A stretch of 6,126 bases of DNA from Planctomycetales bacterium (GTDB lineage Bacteria > Planctomycetota > Phycisphaerae > SM23-33), in NCBI GenBank assembly GCA_030642005.1, contig DAOWOP010000158.1, forward strand, positions 1 through 6,126, read 5' to 3'. The number at the start of each line of letters is the position of its first letter. Position 1 is the first letter of the stretch. The position numbers and the translations under genes were made by a program. The notes beneath the pieces are model-generated. The model was not told the origin of the DNA, did not search any database, and saw only the letters and a program-made list of their open reading frames with translations. Below, in pieces: positions 1 through 5,102 of this stretch.

Positions 1-315
1 GGCCTTTTCGTGGACGACGTCGTTATGGATTTGCGCCTTGCCGGTGGCGACGGCCTTGCCTGACAGCCCCACTCCGATTTCGTATTCCATCCCTATCAAC
101 TGGTCGGACCGGTCGCCGACGGCGGCGAGGAAGACCTGCTTGCCGCGGGCCTTGTCGAGCATAATAACGCTGGACGCCTCCGCCCTCAGTACGGCCGCGG
201 CGGCGGCGGCTATCGCATGGAGCGTTTCGTCAAGCCCCTGGGCGGCGTTAATGGCCGCCGAAGCGTCCACCAACGCCGAAAGCGTCTCCCGCGGCAGGTT
301 TTGAGTAGAGACCAT
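1..315 (-). CDS. GAF-domain protein, N-terminal part (cut by window edge)
   Basis: An open frame of 105 codons runs from ATG at 315-313 to the left edge with no stop, so the C-terminus and any effector domain (kinase, GGDEF, phosphatase, Fis/AAA) lie outside the window. The visible protein is a GAF sensory domain. A helix at about residues 10-45 (ETLSALVDASAAINAA, then TLHAIAAAAAAVL) is followed by the strand ASSVIMLDKARGKQVFLAAV (48-66) and the typical GAF segment GVGLSGKAVATGKAQIHND (81-99). GAF domains usually bind small ligands or cofactors and regulate an attached output domain; the ligand here cannot be told. No Shine-Dalgarno precedes the ATG. An in-frame GTG eight codons upstream (339-337) is an alternative start. 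The gene follows the DUF433 gene on the same strand after 73 bp and may share its promoter. Confidence 0.85.
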   Translation of the reverse strand, partial: MVSTQNLPRETLSALVDASAAINAAQGLDETLHAIAAAAAAVLRAEASSVIMLDKARGKQVFLAAVGDRSDQLIGMEYEIGVGLSGKAVATGKAQIHNDVVHEKA

Positions 316-377
316 CGCGTTTGAGTTTGGTCGCACCGGCGCGGGCGGTCAAGAAAAATTTGGCTTTCAGCCTGGGC

Positions 378-392
378 GAGAAGAAATTTCAT
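378..392 (-). pseudogene. Possible five-codon remnant of a DUF5615-type toxin gene
   Basis: An ATG at 392-390 overlaps the DUF433 stop codon by the four bases ATGA, the usual coupling in DUF433/DUF5615 antitoxin-toxin operons. It encodes Met-Lys-Phe-Leu-Leu, close to the common start of DUF5615 PIN-like toxins (MKFLLDENLP or similar). After that the frame gives AQAESQIF, with no D-E-N motif, and then runs into the GAF gene in another frame. I infer a toxin gene deleted after its first codons. Five residues are weak evidence, and chance similarity is a real alternative. Confidence 0.25.
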
Positions 393-616
393 GATGCAGC
401 CGGCGTGAGTGTCTTATCGTCGAGGGTTGCAGCAGCATATTCCAGCGCCTGGCGGATATCCTCGTCTTCCAGTTCAGGATATTCACGCAGAAGATCATCT
501 CGATCCGGGTACGTTGCCACCGCCTCCAGAACCCGCCGAACCGTCAACCGAAGGTCGCGAATGCAGAGCTGGCCATTCATCTTCGCGGGATTACAGGTTA
601 TCCGGTCAAAGGCCAT
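389..616 (-). CDS. DUF433 family protein, probable antitoxin
   Basis: This 75-residue protein has the full length and pattern of the DUF433 family. It opens with a strand, FDRITCNPAKMNGQLCIRDL (3-22), followed by RLTVRRVLEAVA (23-34); this is the family's I-x3-P-x4-G-x2-C-I-R-x2-R-[LI]-T-V signature, with DLR in place of the more usual GTR. It ends with the helix-turn-helix-like YPELEDEDIRQALEYAA (46-62). DUF433 proteins are small HTH proteins often encoded just before a DUF5615 PIN-like nuclease and are regarded as antitoxins that bind their own promoter. Here no intact toxin follows. The start is supported by an AAGGGA Shine-Dalgarno seven bases before the ATG (624-629 on the minus strand). 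The gene is divergent from the ECF sigma gene across 106 bp. Confidence 0.85.
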   Translation of the reverse strand: MAFDRITCNPAKMNGQLCIRDLRLTVRRVLEAVATYPDRDDLLREYPELEDEDIRQALEYAAATLDDKTLTPAAS

Positions 617-643
617 ATGAAGTTCCCTTCGTCTCTACCGAAT

Positions 644-672
644 AGTATATCGCATTCAGTCTGAAGCCGAAA
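644..672 (-). promoter_or_regulatory. Putative promoter of the DUF433 gene
   Basis: Reading the minus strand, TATACT (649-644) matches the sigma-70 -10 consensus at five of six positions. It lies 17 bp downstream of a weak -35, TTTCGG (672-667). Transcription would start near 637, giving a leader of about 20 nt that still contains the AAGGGA ribosome-binding site. The position is sensible, but the -35 is poor. Confidence 0.35.
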
Positions 673-678
673 GAAAAA

Positions 679-707
679 TTGCGGCTGACCGGGACGTTTC
701 CTATGAT
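679..707 (+). promoter_or_regulatory. Putative promoter of the ECF sigma gene
   Basis: TTGCGG (679-684) and TATGAT (702-707, five of six matches to TATAAT) are separated by exactly 17 bp. The predicted start near 714 would leave only about 9 nt before the ATG at 723, so the mRNA would be almost leaderless. That agrees with the absence of a Shine-Dalgarno there. An autoregulated ECF promoter (AAC/GTC type) was looked for and not clearly seen. Confidence 0.3.
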
Positions 708-722
708 GCCGCGTAAATCTGT

Positions 723-1325
723 ATGAAAAGCAGGGACCACATATCGGACGAGCAACTGCTGCTGCGGTACACCCGCGGCGACGCGGAGGCGTTCGCGACG
801 CTCGTGAAGCGTTACGAACGGGAGTTGTTCGGCTTCCTGGCGAGGTTCCTGGGCGATTCAACCCTGGCTGAAGACGTCTTCCAGGAGACATTCCTTCAGG
901 TTCACATCTCTGCCGACAGTTTCGATGTTTCCCGCCGCCTGAAGCCCTGGTTGTTCACAATAGCGGCCAATAAGGCTCGTGATGCGCTCCGCCGGCGTTT
1001 TCGCAGGCCTGCGGCCGAACTCGACGCCGAGGTTACCGCCGGCGAAGATAATCTACATTTCATCGACCTGATACCCGCAAATATTCCGCCGCCGAGTGCG
1101 AGAATTGAGAACCGCGAGGCCGCCGACGCCGTACAAAGTATTGTCAGGCGGATGCCGGAGAACCTGCGGGTCGTGCTGCTGTTGAGTTATTTTCACGAGT
1201 TCGCCTATAAAGAGATCGCCGAAATCCTGTCCGTGCCGCTTGGGACGGTCAAGAGCCGGCTGCACATGGGTGTGAAAGAGTTTGCCCGGCGATGGGCATT
1301 GGCCGGAAAAAAGGACACAGAATGA
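723..1325 (+). CDS. ECF-type RNA polymerase sigma factor (sigma-70 family)
   Basis: This 200-residue protein has only sigma regions 2 and 4, as expected of extracytoplasmic-function sigma factors, which direct RNA polymerase to stress or envelope promoters. Region 2 spans about residues 9-93: DEQLLLRYTRGDAEAFATLV, the core-binding LAEDVFQETFLQVH (48-61), and the -10-recognition segment LKPWLFTIAANKARDALRRR (73-92). A proline-rich linker follows (115-128). Region 4 (about 131-185) contains the helix-turn-helix YKEIAEILSVPLGTVKSRLH (162-181), which reads the -35 element. The ATG at 723 is the only start ahead of region 2, and no Shine-Dalgarno precedes it. The gene's stop overlaps the start of the next gene (ATGA at 1322-1325), so the two are probably translationally coupled and the partner is a candidate anti-sigma factor. 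The regulon is unknown. Confidence 0.93.
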   Translation: MKSRDHISDEQLLLRYTRGDAEAFATLVKRYERELFGFLARFLGDSTLAEDVFQETFLQVHISADSFDVSRRLKPWLFTIAANKARDALRRRFRRPAAELDAEVTAGEDNLHFIDLIPANIPPPSARIENREAADAVQSIVRRMPENLRVVLLLSYFHEFAYKEIAEILSVPLGTVKSRLHMGVKEFARRWALAGKKDTE

Positions 1326-2302
1326 GCAAGTCCGGTGATGAACAATTGCTGATTGATTTTGTCCTGGGTCGTTGCGACGAGTCGGTTGCCGAGGATGTCA
1401 GGCGTCGGCTTGACGCCGACGGCGAGTTCGCCTCGCTCCATGAGGGCGTCAGTCGGACCTTTGCCGCCCTGGGCCTGTGTTCCTCGCCGAACCCGCCGGC
1501 GGACCTTTCGGCCCGTGCGCTGGCGCGTGTAACTTCAGCCGACCGGGCCGAGGTGCTTCGTGCCGTCGGCGCCGGCGGCGGGATGAACCTGGCGAGGTTC
1601 TCCATTCGGGAGTTATCCGCCCTGGCGGCGGCGGCTGTGATTGTGATCGGCATACTTCTGCCGTCGCTCCGGCAGGCGAATCGGCTGGCCCAAAGGAGCC
1701 TCTGCGCCAACAACGTCTGGGCGATCGGCGCCGCCCTGAACCACTACGCCAACGGCAACGACGGTGATTTCCCGTCGTCTCCGGCGGCGACCGAGGCTTG
1801 GCTGGTCCGCCCCGGACACGAACACGCCAGCAACTCGGCGGCGCTGTTTTCGCTGATTCGCGGCAGGTGTGCCTCGCCGGAGGTGTTTCAATGTCCCTCT
1901 GCCGGCGGGCGGGCGTTCGTAATGTCGGCTGACATGACGGATTTCCCATCGCCGCAGTCAATAAACTACAGTTACCAGTACAGCCTCAACGTTCCGGTCC
2001 GCCGGGACCTGCCGAGACTGGCGGCGGTATCCGGACAGATGGCCATCCTCGCCGACGCCACACCCGTCTTTACCGGCGGGGCCTTCCGCCCGGAATGCGA
2101 CAAGCAGACTGTCAGCAAAAATCACCCCGACGGCGGACAGAACGTCCTGTATCTGGACACACACGTGGACTGGGCTACGGATTGCCACGTCGGCGTCGAG
2201 GGCGATAACATCTGGCTGGCTGAAGGCGTCTCCGATTACACCGGAAGGGAAAAACCCGCCTCACCGACCGATACCTTCCTCCTGCCGCATCCGGGATGGT
2301 AA
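1322..2302 (+). CDS. Membrane protein: anti-sigma-like N-terminus fused to a pilin-like (H-X9-DG type) domain
   Basis: The protein has 326 residues. The start at 1322 is chosen because it has AAGGA six bases upstream (1311-1315) and an ATGA overlap with the sigma stop; an upstream in-frame ATG at 1292 lies inside the sigma gene. Residues 5-70 (DEQLLIDFVLGRCDESVAEDV, LDADGEF, then PPADLSARALARV) follow the layout of cytoplasmic anti-sigma domains but lack an HxxxCxxC zinc motif. Residues 93-116 (FSIRELSALAAAAV, IVIGILLPSL) mirror the type IV pilin segment F-T-L-I-E-L...LLPAL, including F at +1 and E at +5, but without glycine at -1. Then come RSLCANNVWAIGAALNHYAN (125-144), VFQCPS (188-193), and KNHPDGGQNVLYLDTHVDW (266-284), the C-terminal motif of planctomycetal pilin-like proteins with DT for DG. 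I infer that residues 1-92 bind the sigma factor in the cytoplasm and that 117-326 lie in the periplasm. No catalytic role is seen. Confidence 0.8.
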   Translation: MSKSGDEQLLIDFVLGRCDESVAEDVRRRLDADGEFASLHEGVSRTFAALGLCSSPNPPADLSARALARVTSADRAEVLRAVGAGGGMNLARFSIRELSALAAAAVIVIGILLPSLRQANRLAQRSLCANNVWAIGAALNHYANGNDGDFPSSPAATEAWLVRPGHEHASNSAALFSLIRGRCASPEVFQCPSAGGRAFVMSADMTDFPSPQSINYSYQYSLNVPVRRDLPRLAAVSGQMAILADATPVFTGGAFRPECDKQTVSKNHPDGGQNVLYLDTHVDWATDCHVGVEGDNIWLAEGVSDYTGREKPASPTDTFLLPHPGW

Positions 2303-2309
2303 AAAGATA

Positions 2310-2339
2310 GGGTTTAGGGATTAGGGAATAGGGTTTAGG
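2310..2339 (+). repeat. Telomere-like G-rich run, potential G-quadruplex
   Basis: Four GGG tracts at 2310-2312, 2317-2319, 2324-2326 and 2331-2333 are spaced by four-base loops (TTTA, ATTA, AATA). A fifth GG follows at 2338-2339 after another TTTA. The period is seven bases, as in plant-type telomere repeats (TTTAGGG). It lies 8 bp after the stop of the anti-sigma/pilin gene, in the 146-bp spacer before the lipoprotein gene. The rest of that spacer is AT-rich with no gene and no clear hairpin terminator. Confidence 0.7.
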
Positions 2340-2379
2340 AAAAAAACAGAATCCGCAATCGTAATCCACGCATCTTTGA

Positions 2380-2408
2380 TGTACAAATCCATCGGCTTCA
2401 TCTACAAT
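2380..2408 (+). promoter_or_regulatory. Putative promoter of the lipoprotein-aroB unit
   Basis: TGTACA (2380-2385, four of six to TTGACA) and TACAAT (2403-2408, five of six to TATAAT) are 17 bp apart. Transcription would start near 2415, 34 bases before the lipoprotein start codon, leaving room for its Shine-Dalgarno. The local AT-richness makes chance matches likely, so this is only a candidate. Confidence 0.3.
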
Positions 2409-2448
2409 CACGTCTGAACGATTCCTTGTCATTTGAGAAGGTGCGATT

Positions 2449-3387
2449 ATGAAAATTATCGCTATTCTGTGTATCTTCCTGACGATGCCGGCTTTTTTCC
2501 TTGCGGGTTGTGCCCCGGCCATGGCCCCGCCGGACGCCGATAAGTCTGCCTACGGTTGGCTGACGACGCCGTGGTCGCAGAAGCCTGTGCCGATAACCCG
2601 CGCCGAAACCGTCGAAGACGCCCTCGCTTACAGCGATGATGAAAAGATTATCCTGGATGATGTCAGCGACGGCGACGGGCAGTTGAGTACGCCGGCGTTG
2701 TATATCATGCTTCGTCGGGCGCAGATGCTGCCAGCCGGCGATAAAACGCTCGAAGAGGCCGAGCGGCCCGACCCCAAAGATTTCTGGCGCGAGCCGGAGC
2801 GTTATCGAGGCCGGCTTGTGCGAGTCGAGGTCCGCTACGGAGGCAGGACCGAACCCTGGGGGAATGTTACGCCTACCCGGTGGTGGGGCAGGCGGGACGT
2901 CTGGATGGTGGACGTCCTGGTGGAAGTCGAAAAGACGAAGCCTCCCACTTACGAGCGCATGCTGGTTGTGATGGGACATGAACCGCCGAAAAACCTTTCA
3001 AAGCGACAGCCTCTGGAGGTTGTCGGCATCTTCTACAAACTTGCGAAGTTGCATAAAGATGCCGAAACGGGCGACCCGGGAAAGAAGAACGAGTATCCGA
3101 TTATTGTAGCAGGTGCGCTGTTTGCCCCCCAATCAGGCAAGGATAATTTCCAGTGGGGGGCGGTCCTGATGATCATTGCGATAATGGTTATGCTGTTTAT
3201 TTTCATGCGGCTGCGGCGCAGCGTTTCCCGCCAGCGTGTCGCCGGCAGGCACGAATACAAACCGATGAGGCCCGATGATTTCGCCGGCAGCGCCCAGGCC
3301 GGATCGGACGAGGAAGTGGAAGAACTCCGCCGACAGGTCGAGGCCTACCAGACCCAAAAAAGAGATAAAGATGCCGATAACGCATGA
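2449..3387 (+). CDS. Lipoprotein of unknown function with C-terminal membrane helix
   Basis: This 312-residue protein starts at the ATG preceded by GAAGGTG (AAGG at 2438-2441, seven bases before the start). It has a lipoprotein signal: MK, a hydrophobic stretch (3-18), then the lipobox L18-A-G-C21, so mature protein would begin at the lipidated Cys21. Residues 110-223 look beta-rich: FWREPERYRGRLVRVEVRY (112-130), VWMVDVLVEV (151-160), PLEVVGIFYKLAKL (188-201), YPIIVAGALF (216-225). The 'Y-R-G-x-x-V-x-V' and 'V-x-G-x-F-x-K' patterns suggest one or two OB-fold-like barrels, but this is tentative. A second hydrophobic helix (236-256, WGAVLMIIAIMVMLFIFMRLR) is followed by basic residues and a charged, probably coiled-coil tail (286-305). 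No family is recognised. The last 17 bp overlap aroB, which suggests one operon, though no functional link is evident. Confidence 0.8.
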   Translation: MKIIAILCIFLTMPAFFLAGCAPAMAPPDADKSAYGWLTTPWSQKPVPITRAETVEDALAYSDDEKIILDDVSDGDGQLSTPALYIMLRRAQMLPAGDKTLEEAERPDPKDFWREPERYRGRLVRVEVRYGGRTEPWGNVTPTRWWGRRDVWMVDVLVEVEKTKPPTYERMLVVMGHEPPKNLSKRQPLEVVGIFYKLAKLHKDAETGDPGKKNEYPIIVAGALFAPQSGKDNFQWGAVLMIIAIMVMLFIFMRLRRSVSRQRVAGRHEYKPMRPDDFAGSAQAGSDEEVEELRRQVEAYQTQKRDKDADNA

Positions 3388-4489
3388 GATTCCTGTTAAC
3401 CTTACCGGCCGCTCGTACAAAGTTACTGTCGGCGTGGACCTTCTGGAGCAGGTCGGCGCAGCGGCGGCGGCGTTGACAGGCAGCGCCGGACGAGGCGTCA
3501 TCATTACCGACTCGACCGTAAGGGCGATCCACGCCGATGCCGTCGCCGACAGCCTTACCCGTGCCGGCTGCCGATGCGACGTAATCGAATTCCCCACCGG
3601 CGAGGAACACAAGAACCTCACGACCTACGGCGGCGTGATGGATAAACTTTTATCCCTGGACCCGCCGATTGACCGGAAGTCTGTCATCGTTGCGCTTGGC
3701 GGCGGTGTGGTGGGGGACCTGGCCGGTTTCGTCGCCGCAACCGCTCTGCGCGGACTGCCCTTCATCAATGTGCCGACCACGCTGCTGGCCGACGTCGATG
3801 CCGCCGTTGGCGGTAAGACCGGCCTGAACGCTCCCGCCGGAAAAAACCTTATCGGCGCTTTTCACCAGCCTGGGGCGGTGATTATAGACGCCGCCGTCTT
3901 AAAAACCCTCCCGGCGGGCGAATTCGGCAACGGCTTGGCAGAGTGCGTCAAACACGGCGTCATCCGCGACGATTCGCTGCTGGATTTCATCGAAGGCAAT
4001 ATAGCGAAGATTATGGCTGCCGATGCCGATACGCTTGCCGAACTTATCGGTCGCAACGTTGCGATTAAAGCGGCCGTCGTCTCCGCCGACGAGCGAGAGT
4101 CTTCCGAGAGGGCGCACCTGAACTTCGGGCACACCATCGGCCACGCCGTCGAAACCGCCGCAGGTTACGGCGTCGTTTCCCACGGCCAGGCCGTCGCTGT
4201 CGGCATGGTCGCAGCCTTCGGCATCGCCGAAGCCCGCTCGCTTATCGACTCGGCGGCGGGCCGCGTTCGAAAAATCCTCGTCGCGCTGTCTTTGCCGGTC
4301 GGGTTCGATGATTTGCCGGATTTGCCCGCCGAGGCGCGCGACCCGGGCCGACTGCGCGAAATCATGGCCCACGACAAAAAGACGCTTGGCGGGGTAGTCC
4401 GCTTCATCCTTCCTGTGGCCCCCGGCAGCGTCGCCATTTTCGACGACGTTACGGACGAACAAATCAAAGCCGCCATCGCCGCACTGTGA
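3371..4489 (+). CDS. aroB: 3-dehydroquinate synthase
   Basis: AroB converts DAHP to 3-dehydroquinate, the second step of the shikimate pathway to aromatic amino acids, using NAD+ and a divalent metal (usually zinc) in the cytoplasm. At 372 residues it is full length (E. coli about 362). Visible motifs are GEEHKN (77-82), the NAD-binding ALGGGVVGDLAGF (108-120), LRGLPFINVPTTLLADVDAA (126-145), GGKTGLNAPAGKNLIGAFHQ (147-166), and EFGNGLAECVKHG (184-196). NFGHTIGHAVE (251-261), SHGQAVAVGM (270-279) and HDKKT (334-338) follow. Predicted metal ligands E191, H254 and H271 are present. Position 273 is Gln where HGEA is more usual. I chose ATG 3371, giving MPITHEIPVNL, because the longer frame from 3275 only reads through the lipoprotein tail. 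Its ribosome-binding site is weak (AGAG), so coupling to the overlapping upstream gene is likely. Confidence 0.97.
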   Translation: MPITHEIPVNLTGRSYKVTVGVDLLEQVGAAAAALTGSAGRGVIITDSTVRAIHADAVADSLTRAGCRCDVIEFPTGEEHKNLTTYGGVMDKLLSLDPPIDRKSVIVALGGGVVGDLAGFVAATALRGLPFINVPTTLLADVDAAVGGKTGLNAPAGKNLIGAFHQPGAVIIDAAVLKTLPAGEFGNGLAECVKHGVIRDDSLLDFIEGNIAKIMAADADTLAELIGRNVAIKAAVVSADERESSERAHLNFGHTIGHAVETAAGYGVVSHGQAVAVGMVAAFGIAEARSLIDSAAGRVRKILVALSLPVGFDDLPDLPAEARDPGRLREIMAHDKKTLGGVVRFILPVAPGSVAIFDDVTDEQIKAAIAAL

Positions 4490-4502
4490 GGCAGGGATTT
4501 TC

Positions 4503-4532
4503 AAGACCTCCGGGGGCATTTTGTCGTATAAT
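4503..4532 (+). promoter_or_regulatory. Promoter of rnpB
   Basis: A perfect TATAAT (4527-4532) lies six bases before the start of helix P1 of the RNase P RNA, the right distance for a transcription start at about 4534-4539. The best -35 match is AAGACC (4503-4508, the central GAC conserved) with an 18-bp spacer. It begins 14 bp after the aroB stop, so rnpB need not depend on read-through. Confidence 0.65.
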
Positions 4533-4533
4533 G

Positions 4534-4973
4534 GAGACCGGTCGGTCGGTGGAAGGCCGCTCCCCGTCAGAAGTGGCGGGGGGAGGAAAGTCCGAGCACC
4601 GCTGAACCACGGTGGTGGGTAACGCCCACCGTCCTGCGTAGCCTGTAAGGCGAAGCGGGATAGGGAAAGTGCCACAGAAAATAAACCGCCCTGAGTCCTG
4701 AGTTTATCGAAGGGTCGAAGGGTAAGGGTGAAAAGGTGCGGTAAGAGCGCACCGCGGCGATGGCGACATCGCCGGCTCGGCAAACCCCACCGGGTGCAAG
4801 GCCAAGCAGCGATCATGATTCGGTTCAGGTCTCGGATCGCGGGTAGGCCGCTTGCCCGATTCATCGGGCAGAGCCAGTCAGCAATGACCGGTCAAGACAG
4901 ATGGCCTTCGCCCCGCGCTGACTGCCCGTCAGCGCGAGGAACAGAACTCGGCTTACAGCCGGCCGACCGGGGC
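4534..4973 (+). ncRNA. rnpB: RNase P RNA, bacterial class A
   Basis: This is the catalytic RNA of ribonuclease P, which removes 5' leaders from precursor tRNAs with the protein RnpA. Ends are set by helix P1: 4538-4549 (CCGGTCGGTCGG) pairs along all 12 bases with 4959-4970 (CCGGCCGACCGG). The universal P4 strands are present: GAGGAAAGTCC (4583-4593) and ACAGAAC (4941-4947). Other conserved pieces are GGGTAACGCC (4617-4626), GTGCCACAGAAAATAAACCG, GGTAAGGGTGAAAAGGTGCG, GGTAAGAGCGCACCGC, GGCAAACCCCACC, GTGCAAGGCCAA and GGGTAGGCCGCTTG. A 9-bp hairpin (4914-4922 with 4928-4936) precedes the P4 3' strand, as P18 does. The overall length of about 435 nt and the P-helix order fit class A, not the Bacillus class B. 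Helix P12 is made of a REP-like repeat. ATTTTT at 4974-4979 follows P1 directly and may mark the mature end or an early stop. Confidence 0.97.
4689..4722 (+). repeat. REP-like 'CCTGAG...TCGAAGGG' repeat forming helix P12 of rnpB
   Basis: Between the conserved ACCGCC and GGTAAGGGTG blocks of the RNase P RNA, the P12 hairpin consists of CCCTGAG, TCCTGAG, TTTATCGAAGGG and TCGAAGGG. The half-sites pair: 4689-4692 with 4719-4722, 4693-4694 with 4715-4716, and 4696-4699 with 4711-4714. The wording (CTGAG-spacer-TCGAAGGG, read in the opposite strand as PFDKLRTQG) resembles the small palindromic repeats scattered through many GC-rich bacterial genomes. Whether this genome carries others cannot be seen here. 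Confidence 0.5.
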
Positions 4974-5065
4974 ATTTTTCAAGACGTGTTCACCACGGGC
5001 TGCTGGCCGCGAGCGGAAGCGAGCAGGCAGGTGGCTGGGCTTTTTTTACTCGGTGGCAGCGGCAT

Positions 5066-5102
5066 GGCTCCGGACGGAGTGAAACTTCAGTCCCGCCTTT
5101 TT
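5066..5102 (+). terminator. Intrinsic terminator downstream of rnpB
   Basis: On the plus strand GGC (5066-5068), GGAC (5072-5075) and GGAGT (5076-5080) pair with GCC (5095-5097), GTCC (5090-5093) and ACTTC (5084-5088). The loop is GAA, and there are small internal bulges. TTTTT (5098-5102) follows directly. The T-run overlaps the stop codon of the convergent propeller gene, so rnpB transcription would end at that gene's boundary. Two earlier T-runs, 4975-4979 and 5041-5047, could also contribute; the second follows an imperfect hairpin (CTGCT/AGCAG). Confidence 0.5.

Noticed and set aside
38..304. An 88-codon plus-strand open frame
   Set aside because: It is the antisense shadow of the GAF gene, with Ser/Ala-rich composition and no family match.
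1292..1321. Upstream in-frame ATG for the anti-sigma/pilin gene
   Set aside because: It lies inside sigma coding sequence without a ribosome-binding site; ATG 1322 has AAGGA and the ATGA overlap.
1449..1961. A 170-codon minus-strand frame, rich in Arg and Pro
   Set aside because: It is an antisense shadow of the anti-sigma/pilin gene; the Arg/Pro richness reflects GC bias.
3899..4864. A 321-codon open frame on the minus strand
   Set aside because: It lies antisense to aroB and rnpB, both certain. It contains no recognisable domain and has the low-complexity composition of GC-rich shadow frames; the stretch PFDKLRTQG comes from the P12 repeat.
4988..5047. Hairpin before the T7 run as the main rnpB terminator
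   Set aside because: The CTGCT/AGCAG stem is imperfect and about 17 nt, including GCTGGGC, separate it from the T-run; the hairpin at 5066-5097 abuts its T-run and is the better candidate.
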